Below are positions 1 through 10,267 of a DNA stretch of 64,000 nucleotides, piece by piece. The position numbers were made by a program, and so were the translations under genes. The notes under the pieces are model-generated. The model saw only the letters and a list, made by a program, of their open reading frames with translations. It was not told the DNA's origin and did not search any database. Source of the DNA: Lodderomyces elongisporus (taxonomy: Eukaryota; Ascomycota; Pichiomycetes; Serinales; Debaryomycetaceae); NCBI RefSeq assembly GCF_030384665.1, contig NC_083673.1, positions 3,109,501-3,173,500 on the forward strand, written 5' to 3'. Each line of letters starts with the position of its first letter. Within the stretch, counting starts at the first letter, position 1.

Positions 1-220
1 ATCAAAACACTATCTACCCGCAACCTTTTGTTTGTTTGATATTTGATTAGACAAGATATCTTTAACAACAATCTAATCTACCACTTGCGCTCATTTACCT
101 TGACAGCTTAACAAATACTCATTTGCAAGACTTCTCAAGAACAAAAGAAGAACAGAAGAAAAGGACAAAAAGACCTGAAAAGAACTGAAAAGAAAAGAAA
201 AAAGAACAACTTTGCTAGCG

Positions 221-1258
221 ATGCCGTCGCCAATATGGATCTCAAATAGTTCTGGATACTTCACTCCCACGATTGTACTCAAGAGCATAGAACTCACTAC
301 TGTTTCCATATGCAAGTCAATAACCAATCTGCAATTTTACACATCGCATAACGTCCACTTGTTTTTGAAATACTTGATCTTGTCTGTACTATTATACGTA
401 TTCATCAACTGTCCCGTGAATATAGCCAAGCTCGTAGTCTGGCGAATATATAATGCTCGCGATGCTACAAGAATAACAGGAGAATTAAACTTGTTTTTTA
501 CCCATTATTTCAACCTCAACTGTTTTTGCATGACATTATACAGCTTTTTTGATACCGATTTGGAAAAGTTGTTCTTGTTGAATTTAAAGCACACTGACAA
601 ATTAAATGGAACCAAGTATTGCGAGCACTATTCGGCACTACCAAATCATTTCACGGCCGTTGGCGGTGATAACGTATATTCCTTAAACCATCTTTTCAAA
701 TTCTCAAGAGAGTTCAAGTCATTTGTCAAGAGGTATTCAAATTACTATATGCTCAACTTGGTCGTGTTCAGTTGCATTTATATCTTACCACACAGTATCT
801 CAACAACGGTGCTTGCATTTATCACATTCTCCTCTGTATTGGACAAAATAGGTACAGTGTTTTCAATAATCGTTACTGCAATGCTTCAAATGAGCGATGC
901 TTATTATACTGCGCTTTTCTTGACGACTTTTTACGGCTCGTGTCTCTTGGCTGAGGACTTGTTGATCCCATACTTTAACAAGGTGCAATTCACCAATGTT
1001 GAAAAACTGCAATGGATTAATACTAGAAAGGGTGTACTTTTCGGCATTGGCTTATGCTACTTCCTCGCAGTCCAGAAGTTTCCCATGATTGCAATGATCA
1101 TATACTCGAATGCACTTTTCAATATGGGCGCCATCATTACCAAAATCAGTAGTGAGATTCCTAAAAACTCAACAAAGGAGATGGGAAGATGGGCTATCAC
1201 TGAGAGTGTTTGGGACGGACATGAAGCTTTCGTCAAGGAAAGTTATGGCCTCTTTTAA
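221..1258 (+). CDS. Putative Rrt8/Lds-like multi-pass membrane protein
   Basis: A 345-aa protein read from the ATG at 221; an in-frame TTG lies 9 nt upstream but is not a normal yeast start. Several hydrophobic segments are visible (about residues 45-65, 180-205, 215-235 and 265-300), with few charged residues between them, so this is an integral membrane protein. The length and layout resemble the fungal Rrt8/Lds1/Lds2 group (EI24-like), which in S. cerevisiae act at lipid droplets and in spore-wall assembly. That assignment rests on size and general character and not on a diagnostic motif. It is followed at 1259 by an AT-rich 3' region facing the next gene, which is transcribed towards it. 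Confidence 0.5.
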   Translation: MPSPIWISNSSGYFTPTIVLKSIELTTVSICKSITNLQFYTSHNVHLFLKYLILSVLLYVFINCPVNIAKLVVWRIYNARDATRITGELNLFFTHYFNLNCFCMTLYSFFDTDLEKLFLLNLKHTDKLNGTKYCEHYSALPNHFTAVGGDNVYSLNHLFKFSREFKSFVKRYSNYYMLNLVVFSCIYILPHSISTTVLAFITFSSVLDKIGTVFSIIVTAMLQMSDAYYTALFLTTFYGSCLLAEDLLIPYFNKVQFTNVEKLQWINTRKGVLFGIGLCYFLAVQKFPMIAMIIYSNALFNMGAIITKISSEIPKNSTKEMGRWAITESVWDGHEAFVKESYGLF

Positions 1259-1804
1259 AACAACGGAAATGAGAGGCTTTGGATTATATTATAAAATTTT
1301 TTTTACTACACTTCATCATATTACATTAGATTACTTATATAGAATAGAGTTTTATATAGAATAGAAGGTTTACAAAAGAAAAAGGAAAAAGGAAAAAAAA
1401 AATAAAAAAAAAAGGAACAAAAAAGGATTTATTAGGTATATATATATATATTTATTTCACAAATGCAAATGTCTATTGGGAATTGAAACTATAAATAAAT
1501 TGATATGAAGCTTTTAAGTCTGGCATAATTCACTGTAACCCAGACTATTCTCTCATTCTTTCTTTTTGCTATTTCTTCTCTTTGCTATTTCTATCTTCTT
1601 CGTTAATGAAAATTTTTAAAAAAACGCAGAAAGCAAAAAGCAAAAAGCAAAAAGCAAAAAGCAAAAAGCAAAAAGCAAAAAGCAAAAAGCAAAAAGCAAA
1701 AAGCAAAAAGAAAACACTGCTTCCGAAACCCATTTTGGTTATCAAATGATGCTTTTCCAGTAGTCAAATAAACTCTTTAATTTTTTTCACCCCCCAAACA
1801 TTTT
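1259..1804. other. Intergenic spacer between convergent genes
   Basis: A 3'-to-3' spacer between two converging genes. It is AT-rich, with A-runs near 1395-1420, a short TA repeat near 1438-1450 and a 7-bp tandem array (separate entry). I see no gene in it. Confidence 0.6.
1633..1710. repeat. 7-bp tandem array, unit GCAAAAA, about 11 copies
   Basis: Eleven near-perfect head-to-tail copies of GCAAAAA, purine-rich on the plus strand. It lies between two converging genes, so it may sit in the 3' UTR of one or both. It looks like a simple minisatellite formed by slippage. Confidence 0.9.
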
Positions 1805-3511
1805 TTACCACTCAGTCAAACAAACATGAGGAAACTCAACTTCCTCCATGTTATGCTGTCCACCACGGAAATTTTGCTTACACGAATACTTCTTCATTGG
1901 GAACCACCAGTATGCAAGCATACAAATGACATAAACGACAAGAACAACACAAAAGTAGTTCATCCCCTCGGCAGTGACTGGGTAATAAGCTGGAAATGAG
2001 AAAAACACCAAAGCAAAGACACACCAACAAAGCAACACAATGTTGCAAACTGTACCAACCTTGCCCAACCAAAATGGACCATGACGAATTTGACGTTTTC
2101 GCACCAATAAACAGATTGTTGGGATCGAATAGGCAATGAGCAAGAAGGAAACACAGGCCAATGCAGTAGCTTGCAATGCAGCATCGGAAAACACCAATAC
2201 GGAAACAATGGACACAATCACAGTGGAAAACAAGTGTGCATACAAGGGGCCACCTGTCTTGGGGTCAATGATTGATAAGTACTTGGACATTGGTAAACCA
2301 TTGTCTCTTGCAAAACTCCAGCATAATCTGGCTTGCCATGTTTGACAAGCAACTGTGCATCCAGATGCCGTGAGAAATATCAAAGCACCAAGACATGTGG
2401 CACCTATCTTGTTGCCCAAAGCTTGATAATAAATGTCAAGAATGGGCATACCGGTAGTTGAAACAATGATGTCTTCGAGATTGGTGATGCAAAAAAACAT
2501 GGCGATCGAGTACGTGAATGCAGTAACAAATCCAATTGCTACAGTGGACAAAACTGCTTTGGGAATATCTCTCTCTGGTTGCGATGTTTCCTCACTCAAG
2601 TGTGTGACACTATCGAGACAGGCAAAGGACCATGCGGGGTTGATGAGTCCAACAATAAAGGCGATTCCCTGTGATGGCCAACCAGTTCCATTGGTGAACT
2701 CGGCAAATACAAAGTTAGCGTCATTGTAATTACCTCTTGAGCAAACGAGCACGGTGATCAAAATAATGGTATATGAACTCAAACTGATACCAAAGATGCT
2801 ATTTCCAATGATTGGAAGATACTTGTGCCAGATATTGAAGAAGAATAAGAACCAGTTTACAATATTGTATATGACAAATATCTCCCATTTTTTAGTAACG
2901 TGTTCTGGGTGGTTTAAATTCCAAAAGCCCAACAATTGCAAGGCCAATGCAATATTCATTGAAGTTGTAGTGAAAATAGAGCCACCCCATGAGATGCTAC
3001 CGGTGATATAGGCCCAAAAACTCGAATACTTTTTGGGTGCAAGGACACGAGCCCAAACATATTGGCCACCTGCTGAAGGCATGGCACTTGCCATTTCACC
3101 CAATGTTACGGCAACACAGATGGATGCCGAGGCGACAATCAATATACCGTACACAATCAAGATGGGGCCACCAGATTGGATACCAGTGACCAAACTTGAG
3201 GATATACCAAGCCAACTGTTTGTCAAGGAAAACCCAATCATGGCAAGACTCAAATTTGAAAAGTTTCTCTTCATCTCGCCGGTGGCAGTGACATTTCCAT
3301 TGTTGATACCACCTTTATCGTCCTCACCATCAGAAGATGCAATATAACCACCAATACCAATACCAATACCACCATTAACACCACCATTAACACCATGGTG
3401 TTTGGAGAAAGATGTAAAGCTATTGGAGTCTTCAACATCTATTCTCTTTTCGGAATCTCTGAAACTCGGTGAGTTCATCAGATCGAACCCTTTTTCTTCA
3501 AATTTGCTCAT
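1805..3511 (-). CDS. HNM1: Hnm1-type choline/amine permease (APC superfamily)
   Basis: A 568-aa plasma-membrane permease with about 12 hydrophobic segments, starting at ATG 3511. The N-terminal ~80 residues are cytosolic, with a Gly/Ile/Asn repeat (around residues 42-55). The body carries the hallmarks of the yeast choline/ethanolamine transporter Hnm1. These are an SWxGISSSL-type first helix, the GGQYVWA segment, the IAFIVGLINPAWSF block (residues ~285-300), an ARLCWSFARDNGLP motif (~395-408) and HGPFWLGK near the C-terminus. Hnm1 proteins import choline for phosphatidylcholine synthesis; relatives import GABA (Uga4). CTG-clade yeasts carry several Hnm paralogs, so which one this is, and its exact substrate, are uncertain. 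Confidence 0.88.
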   Translation of the reverse strand: MSKFEEKGFDLMNSPSFRDSEKRIDVEDSNSFTSFSKHHGVNGGVNGGIGIGIGGYIASSDGEDDKGGINNGNVTATGEMKRNFSNLSLAMIGFSLTNSWLGISSSLVTGIQSGGPILIVYGILIVASASICVAVTLGEMASAMPSAGGQYVWARVLAPKKYSSFWAYITGSISWGGSIFTTTSMNIALALQLLGFWNLNHPEHVTKKWEIFVIYNIVNWFLFFFNIWHKYLPIIGNSIFGISLSSYTIILITVLVCSRGNYNDANFVFAEFTNGTGWPSQGIAFIVGLINPAWSFACLDSVTHLSEETSQPERDIPKAVLSTVAIGFVTAFTYSIAMFFCITNLEDIIVSTTGMPILDIYYQALGNKIGATCLGALIFLTASGCTVACQTWQARLCWSFARDNGLPMSKYLSIIDPKTGGPLYAHLFSTVIVSIVSVLVFSDAALQATALACVSFLLIAYSIPTICLLVRKRQIRHGPFWLGKVGTVCNIVLLCWCVFALVFFSFPAYYPVTAEGMNYFCVVLVVYVICMLAYWWFPMKKYSCKQNFRGGQHNMEEVEFPHVCLTEW

Positions 3512-5804
3512 TGTTAACTAGTTAGTTCCTCAAATGTGTTTGTAAATAGATGTCAAAGAGGAACAAGGGGAAAATAAGAAAACGGGAAGAAGGAAAAGTT
3601 GAAGGAAAAAAGGAGTGTAGATTATAAAGTTCTTTGACTAGAAAACGAGTAGAACAATCAAAGAAGATTTTTTAAGAAAAAAGTAGAAGTAGAAGAAGAA
3701 GAATCAGAAGAAAATAGGGACAAAAGAAAAGAAAAAGAAACAACGAACAAATGGGAATGGAATGAAAAGTTTTGAAAAAAAAAAAAAATATGGGGAAATT
3801 CAGTATTCTTAAATGTGAAATGCTGTGAAGCTAAACAATCAAGAAAAAAAAAAAAAAAGAAAAATAAAGAAGTTGTTAGTAATTTGTGTGTTTTGATGGG
3901 GAAAGGGTAGGTGAAAAATTTTTGAGTACTCACAAAATGAAAAGAGAAAAGAAATGAAAAAAAAAAAAAAGAAACAAAAAAATAACAAATAAGCACCTGT
4001 GCTTACGATAAGTAAAAAAAAAATGAGTGAATAATAAAACCGAGAGAAAGAGAGAAAAGCTTACACCCCCCACCCAATGCATCACCAAATCTGTGAAAAG
4101 AAAGTTCAAAGATGTAAAATTTGAGCTAAGACGAGACGAACCTGTTGAAGTTAGTAAGGCAATGACAAAAGTGAATGGTAGATGGAATAAGAGAAGGCAA
4201 GGGTTAAAGTAAGGCAATGTGAATCTGTGCTTAACAAGAACGCTTCCATAGCCTAGTCTAGAATCACAAGTATAATTGGTTACGAAAAAACAAAAAAGAA
4301 AAAAAAAAATAAAAACTTGAAACTTGACAAACCAAAGAGTAAAAAAGATCTTATTGTTTGTTTATAAGTCCAAAGTGGTCTCTGTTCAATATAACGTTTA
4401 CAGAAACGATGGGTGTATTATTTCGCCGAACCTGATTCTTGTCGATATAGTCATTTTACCAAAATAATGAAGAGAAATGATGCAAAATTATGTGAGTTAA
4501 AATTTTTGTTGGTCGTAGCACAAAATATATCACAATTTTGGCATGTGATTTTTTTTCCACTTTAATTTCCTCAATTCTTATTTTTTTATTTTCATTTGTT
4601 TTATCGTACATTTGCCTACTCATGTTGTAGAAGTGGTGAGGCTATGGATCTAACAGTTTTCTTCGTATGTCTTTACATTTCACAATTTCCAATTGGTTGT
4701 ATAAATCACTGGTATAAGCAAAAGAAGAGAAAAGAAGAAAGAAAGAAAGAAAGAATCAATAAATAAATGGATGAATGAAAGGCAAGAAAAACTTATTCAG
4801 CATAGCAGAGCGTGAATCTGTCTTTTTTGTCATTTAGTTTTATACCTTATAGAAAGTTATACTAAAATTCTTTTTTTAAAAAGAATAAACGTCAAGATAC
4901 AAAACTTGGACGATAGAAAAACTCCGACACTAGCCACAGACCCCGGCCTCGATCCTCTTACAAATTGGGTATTTGTCGAGCTCGCTCTCTCGCACCCTCG
5001 CACCCTCGCACCCATGATGGTCCTAATATTCCTACTTTGACCGACTCATACTCATACTCAAACCCAAAGTTGTATTCAATGAGTCTCTGATAAATTATAT
5101 ATACATGTAAAATTAAATAATTTTTTTTAAAAATATCTGCACCTTCTGACACCTCTCTTTCAATGAAATGAAAAATCTCCAGACAAGTTCTTATAGGTAC
5201 AATTTTGTTCTATCCATCAACGCATCGCAATTGATATTGATTGAGCAAACACAATTCCACTTTACAGCGTCCATGATCCCAACCATGACCAGCATGAAGG
5301 AAAATCAAAAACTGAAGTCCCTGTAAAAAGTATGCAGCCTCATCGGGTACGTCCGCTCAAATGTATATTGCATCTCAAGTATATTGCACTGTCTATGTGA
5401 TGGAATTACTTTTGGACAAAGTTAATGAAGAAGAAAAGAAGAAAAAAAAAAAGAAGAAGAAGAAGAAAAGGTTGAAATAAGTTATTCTGTTTTGAAATTT
5501 TTTTTTTTCTTATGTCTTGGTCCACCTAGGCGATGAGTGCGCAAGAATTATGATATATCAAAATCGTGTTAGTGTACACGACCGTATCTCTCTTTTTTTT
5601 ATTTTTGTAAAGAAAAACAGAGAGAAACAGAGAGAAAGAGCGAGGAAGAGCGAGAAAAAGAGAGAGAACGAGAGCATTACCTTTGGATCTTTGTTTACCA
5701 CAAATTAAACAAGACACCATCCGCAACAAAGTTCAGAATAAAGAAACAAAGGCAAAGATCAAATTTTTTCCAACCATTACCAAAAGTAAAAGTAGGAAAA
5801 CGCG
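3512..5804. other. 2.3 kb divergent intergenic region
   Basis: Shared upstream region of the permease (minus) and NIC96 (plus). It contains long purine runs near the permease start (3,590-4,030), A-runs, a GAAA repeat near 4,735-4,755, an 8-bp CGCACCCT-type triplication near 4,992-5,015 and GA-rich stretches at 5,425-5,470 and 5,610-5,670. Short ORFs here lack an ATG or are low-complexity. I find no convincing gene, tRNA or LTR. Confidence 0.6.
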
Positions 5805-8777
5805 ATGTTTGCAAATAAACCGAGCACCAATAATTCAGCTTTTGGGAGCGGGTTCACTTTTGGATCCGGTGCTCAGCAACAGCAGCAGCAGCAACAACAA
5901 CAGCAACAAACCCAAGCACCGCCATTGAATCAACCAACTTTATCGTTTGGCTCTACAACCCAAACAACAATCAACCCTCCTACGGCACCATCACTAAGTA
6001 ACACAAACATAGACATCACTGCTTCGTTAAACACCAAGAATAGTGGAGAACTTTTGAAAGAATTACTCGAGTCAGCAAGTAATTTGCCCAAAGTTGCAGT
6101 CTCAAACTCCAATGCAAATTTAAAATCAATACATCTCACTTTGGAGGAACTCGAGCGTAAATCTGACCAATTGAGGAAAAGAGAAGAGAAAACAAACAAT
6201 TTTACAAGAGCCCATTACCTTTTAGCTGGAAGCGGAGTCGCAACTGGAGACATTGAAGATGACTTGAGTCGAATCCAAGTACCAAAACCCAAAGGTATAG
6301 CAAACTTTCACAACAATCGTCACCCTCAACCACACCAAAGTAGTGAATCGTATGTTTTGCGTGAAGATAACATTGAACAGTACTTGAATAGCAAAAAAGA
6401 AGAGAATATTCTCAACACAATTGAGCAATCTTTTGAATTAGCTTCAAAAGATTTCGATAATTTCATTAATGCAAACATCTCAATTGATTGGAATAAGAGA
6501 CGCGAAGATTTAAAAAAAGCCGTGGGATTGAAAGATGATCAAAAGTTCAAGGAAGAAGCACTCAAGTGCTCCATTGTATGGAAATCCAAATCTGCAGCAG
6601 CTAACATTTTGACTCCATTACATACCAAAGTAAGCAGCTCGCCATTAGTTCGCCAATGCTCAAGAGACAAATTTGAAGACTACGCAAGAGTAGTTTACAC
6701 CTTGAACGAAGCAAGATTAAAAGATAAAGTTTTTCCCCTCTGTTTGAACTTTTTCGAACTTAATAGATTACAAGAGGATCTGAGATCGAAACAGATTTGC
6801 GAAGCTTGGAAAATTCTTCAAGGTTTAACAGGGGAAGAAAGTGCCAAAACAACCCAAGAGCAAAAATTTTTCAATTTCAAAAAACCAGAGTTGAACAATG
6901 CCATTCTGCAAAGCAGTAAGAAATACTTAGAGAAGGAATACTTCAAGTATGTTGAACAAGTTTACGCAAAAAGTAGCAACAAACCACAACAGTTTCTTCC
7001 TGCTACTAATATTAACAAAATCTCATTTTTTATTCATCACATCATCATTAGAAATGACCCCGAGGTGCTCAACAAAACGTTATTGGTGAATGGCACTCCT
7101 ATTTGGGCATTAATATACTTTTTATTGCGTGCTGGGTTGTATGAGGATGCAGCCGAGGTGGTCCTTGGCAATAGAGAGCTTTTTAACAAGTTTGATAATA
7201 ACTTTCCTACATACATCAAAAAGTTTGTCGACAGTTCATCGCACACATTGCCTTCTCAATTGAGTGATAGGATACACCAGGAATTTAACCAGCAGTTCCA
7301 ATATGTCATGAACGATCTCGATCTCAACTTTGAACTGAGTATAAATTTCGACCCATACAAGTACTCCGTCTACAAAATAATTGGGAAATGCGACTTGCAC
7401 AACAAGTCAGTACCCAAGGCTGTGAACTTGAGTATTGAGGATTGGTTGTGGTTCCATTTTGCTATTATCAATGAAAATCATCCAAATGAAGAATCTTCCA
7501 TCATATATGAAAATTATGGGTTGGATAATTTGCAAAACAAAATCATCCAATTGGGTTCTAAGCATTTCTTATCGGCTTCAAAGACTCCGTTGTATTTCAA
7601 AGTACTTGTATTGACTGGGTTATACGAGTTGGCTGTGCAATATAGTTATGAGTCAATAAATGAAACCGATGCTGTCCATTTGGCAATTGGTCTTGCTTAT
7701 TTTGGTCTTTTGAGATGTTCAAGTTATAGTAACAACAACATATTGACAATTTATGACAACAACTATGAAATAAACTACAGTCGTCTTTTGGGGGCCTATA
7801 CCACTAGCTTCAAGATTTCTGACCCCAAAGTTGCTTGTCAATATTTGGTTTTGATTGCATTGGGGCAAGGAGGTAAACTGAAGGAAGCGGTTTCTGTTTG
7901 TCATGATGCGTTGAGAGAACTTTTGCTCATCACAAGAGAGTTTGGTATACTCATTGGTGAAGTGAGTCCTACCACTGGATTATTGGAGCGTGGTGTATTG
8001 GAGAAACAAAGAAAATTGATTGGCTTAGAAGATATTGACGCCTTCCACCGTCAAATAGTCGAAGTTACTGCAGTGAAATGCGAAGAAGAAGGTCGTATTT
8101 TTGATGCACTTTTGCTTTACCAGTTATCGTGCGATTACGAAACCACAATCGTGTTGGTGAACAAGCTTCTTGCAGAGTTGATTGCGACAAGTGATTTGAA
8201 TAAGCCAATTTTGCAGTTTGGCAATAGCAATTTCATGTCCAGCGGCTTTGGTCCTGGCCTCAGTGAAGTAGAGGAAACGCCAGAGAACAACATAATTTTG
8301 CTTACAGAGCAAATATGGACTTCGTTTTCTAAAAGCAGCAAGATATTGAGCAGCATTACCTCGAGTGTTAGGCATACATGCGAGCTCCTTATGTCTATCA
8401 TTAAGATAAGAAATTTGTTTGTTAGAAAAGAATGGCGAGAAGTAGTCGCTCGTATTGACAAATTGGGATTACTTCCTGCAAACTCCAAAGATGATTTGAC
8501 TAGAGTCAGAGCATATAGCGAACTTGTCGAGAACAATGGTTTGGATAGCAATCTTATCAAAGTATTACCAAGTTTATTGATACTCGTTATGACATGTGTC
8601 TCCAACATCAACTACGATATATTGACGCGGAAATACCAACCAATAAGTAACGAGAAACAAGAAATAAATCACTGGAGAACTATAGCTAAGAATTGCATGA
8701 TATACGCTGGAATGGTGCAATACAAAATGCCTCGAGAAGTTTTCAGTTTGTTGATCAATTTGGAAAGCCTGTTGTAG
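5805..8777 (+). CDS. NIC96: Nucleoporin Nic96 (inner-ring scaffold)
   Basis: A 990-aa protein of the Nup93/Nic96 family. Nic96 is a linker scaffold of the nuclear pore inner ring that anchors the Nsp1-Nup49-Nup57 channel complex through its N-terminus. Residues 1-60 hold FG-like Phe/Gly/Ser sequence and a poly-Gln run (~25-36). A family-typical segment with YLLAGSGV lies at ~140-148. The long alpha-solenoid follows, including the PIWALIYFLLRAG block (~427-440), and the C-terminal Nup93-like helices. Length is longer than the ~839 aa of S. cerevisiae, mainly from the N-terminal extension. The start is the ATG at 5805. No intron is needed. Confidence 0.9.
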   Translation: MFANKPSTNNSAFGSGFTFGSGAQQQQQQQQQQQQTQAPPLNQPTLSFGSTTQTTINPPTAPSLSNTNIDITASLNTKNSGELLKELLESASNLPKVAVSNSNANLKSIHLTLEELERKSDQLRKREEKTNNFTRAHYLLAGSGVATGDIEDDLSRIQVPKPKGIANFHNNRHPQPHQSSESYVLREDNIEQYLNSKKEENILNTIEQSFELASKDFDNFINANISIDWNKRREDLKKAVGLKDDQKFKEEALKCSIVWKSKSAAANILTPLHTKVSSSPLVRQCSRDKFEDYARVVYTLNEARLKDKVFPLCLNFFELNRLQEDLRSKQICEAWKILQGLTGEESAKTTQEQKFFNFKKPELNNAILQSSKKYLEKEYFKYVEQVYAKSSNKPQQFLPATNINKISFFIHHIIIRNDPEVLNKTLLVNGTPIWALIYFLLRAGLYEDAAEVVLGNRELFNKFDNNFPTYIKKFVDSSSHTLPSQLSDRIHQEFNQQFQYVMNDLDLNFELSINFDPYKYSVYKIIGKCDLHNKSVPKAVNLSIEDWLWFHFAIINENHPNEESSIIYENYGLDNLQNKIIQLGSKHFLSASKTPLYFKVLVLTGLYELAVQYSYESINETDAVHLAIGLAYFGLLRCSSYSNNNILTIYDNNYEINYSRLLGAYTTSFKISDPKVACQYLVLIALGQGGKLKEAVSVCHDALRELLLITREFGILIGEVSPTTGLLERGVLEKQRKLIGLEDIDAFHRQIVEVTAVKCEEEGRIFDALLLYQLSCDYETTIVLVNKLLAELIATSDLNKPILQFGNSNFMSSGFGPGLSEVEETPENNIILLTEQIWTSFSKSSKILSSITSSVRHTCELLMSIIKIRNLFVRKEWREVVARIDKLGLLPANSKDDLTRVRAYSELVENNGLDSNLIKVLPSLLILVMTCVSNINYDILTRKYQPISNEKQEINHWRTIAKNCMIYAGMVQYKMPREVFSLLINLESLL

Positions 8778-8890
8778 AGGTATGTTGATTTTGTTTTTTT
8801 AGAAATACTAAATATACAATAAAAGTAAAAGAGAGAAAAAAAAATAGACGTAACTAATAATTACTGATAATTAAATTGATCATTTTAACT

Positions 8891-8895
8891 ATATT
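8891..8895. repeat. Target-site duplication ATATT, left copy
   Basis: These five bases are repeated exactly at 13379-13383, directly flanking the palindromic element. A 5-bp duplication is usual for Ty3/gypsy and Ty1/copia integrases in yeast. Confidence 0.9.
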
Positions 8896-9223
8896 TGTCG
8901 CACACAGGGCATCTACGACGTGATTAAGCTCGCTACCAACGCATAGGCAGCTCCCTTACTAACCTCTTGTAGAACACCTGAAATGCCGCACCATCTTGTC
9001 CTCTCGAGTTTGTCCGCCTCTTGGCATCTGACTAGCGAACTGCCGATACGCTCGCCAATTAGAGAGCTGGTATTTTTCCCGAGATAGACATTGTGCTACG
9101 TCTTCTGAGGTTATTGAGAAGAGCTTAAATAACCACCAAGATCCCAGTTAGATAGACCTCCTCTGTACATACCTCTTCAGATAGTAAATACACTCGAACC
9201 CCTATCGACCTTTTAGTTTGACA
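8896..9223 (+). repeat. 5' LTR of palindromic element (328 bp)
   Basis: Begins TGTC and ends GACA, a 4-bp terminal inverted repeat with the standard TG...CA ends. The outer boundary is fixed by the target duplication, the inner one by the GACA end. The bases after it do not match the 3' end of the initiator-Met tRNA as in the other element of this window, so the priming mode is unknown. Confidence 0.8.
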
Positions 9224-10267
9224 CTTACGCTATTTCCCGGATCAAGATGTCACATGGAGGTCCTAACCAGATGGTTAAACCCCGAGCTACCCAAGTTGCG
9301 ATACGTTTTCAACGTAACGTTGCTTTCACTGCTTTCATTACCAACACGACCCAGAACACTTTGCAGTCGTTCGCCAATGGTCATTACTTTTGTACACGAC
9401 CTTCCAAATCTGGAGACAACAACTCATTGTTCCAGACTGGTGGTACAACTCCACCTACACCACACAAGCTGTGGTTACTTCTCTTAGGCTTCCTTGGTAC
9501 AGGACACACTACACCACCATTACGTACCAATACACCACTCGCTCATTCCAGGAATTCCACCTTGACGATTTGTTAGGCACTGAACTTGACACCTTCATCA
9601 AAAGTGTCAAACTTGACCCTGCTGCTCCTCACTGGCTCATCACTGCCCTCAACATCATCAAGATTACGATCACTTATTGTTCCCTGTTGTTCCACATACT
9701 TTCAGGATGGGCGTTACCTATCATCACGTTCATCTTACTTACCACATCTATCACATTCTTCAGAATAGTCTGGTCAATCCTTACTTGGCCAATCAGAGCA
9801 CTCCAACCCAAACGGTTCACTAATCACAATACGACCCCAACAGCCAATACACCTGTCACGTCGATACGTACTGAAATCACCCACGGGTCCAACTCACCGA
9901 CCCGCATAGTAATCGAAACTCTCCCCGAGTTAGTCGCGCAAATACACGGAAGAGCTCAAATCCCAGCAGGCAGACAACCCTGGCATGCACGCTTGACCAC
10001 ATTCTGCTGGATGCTCATTCGTTGGATCTTCCTATTCCCGTTTCAGTTAACTCGGTGGCTTCGTGAGTCTCGTGCACGAGCACTCACTAGAGACTACAGA
10101 GATTATCAACTTGTTGACCTTGACTTCATTTCCCGTGAAGCTCTTGCTAATTCACTTTTTCCACAAATTCGGTTGGTTCGCTTCGACCCTGAGCGGTTAT
10201 ACGGTGCCATCATCAGAGCAAGTGAGAACAGGAACTGGAACGACAGAAACACATTCACATCTCGCAG
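8896..10267. repeat. Left arm of 1,372-bp inverted repeat
   Basis: Pairs with 12007-13378. By direct comparison I find no indels and 9 mismatches (about 99.3% identity), at 8951, 9309, 9506, 9509, 9515, 9542, 9545, 9559 and 9589. Seven of the nine lie within 84 bp. The spacer between the arms is 1,739 bp. Confidence 0.92.

Noticed and set aside
4027..5152. Short ORFs in the HNM1-NIC96 spacer
   Set aside because: Low complexity or lacking an ATG; no motif.
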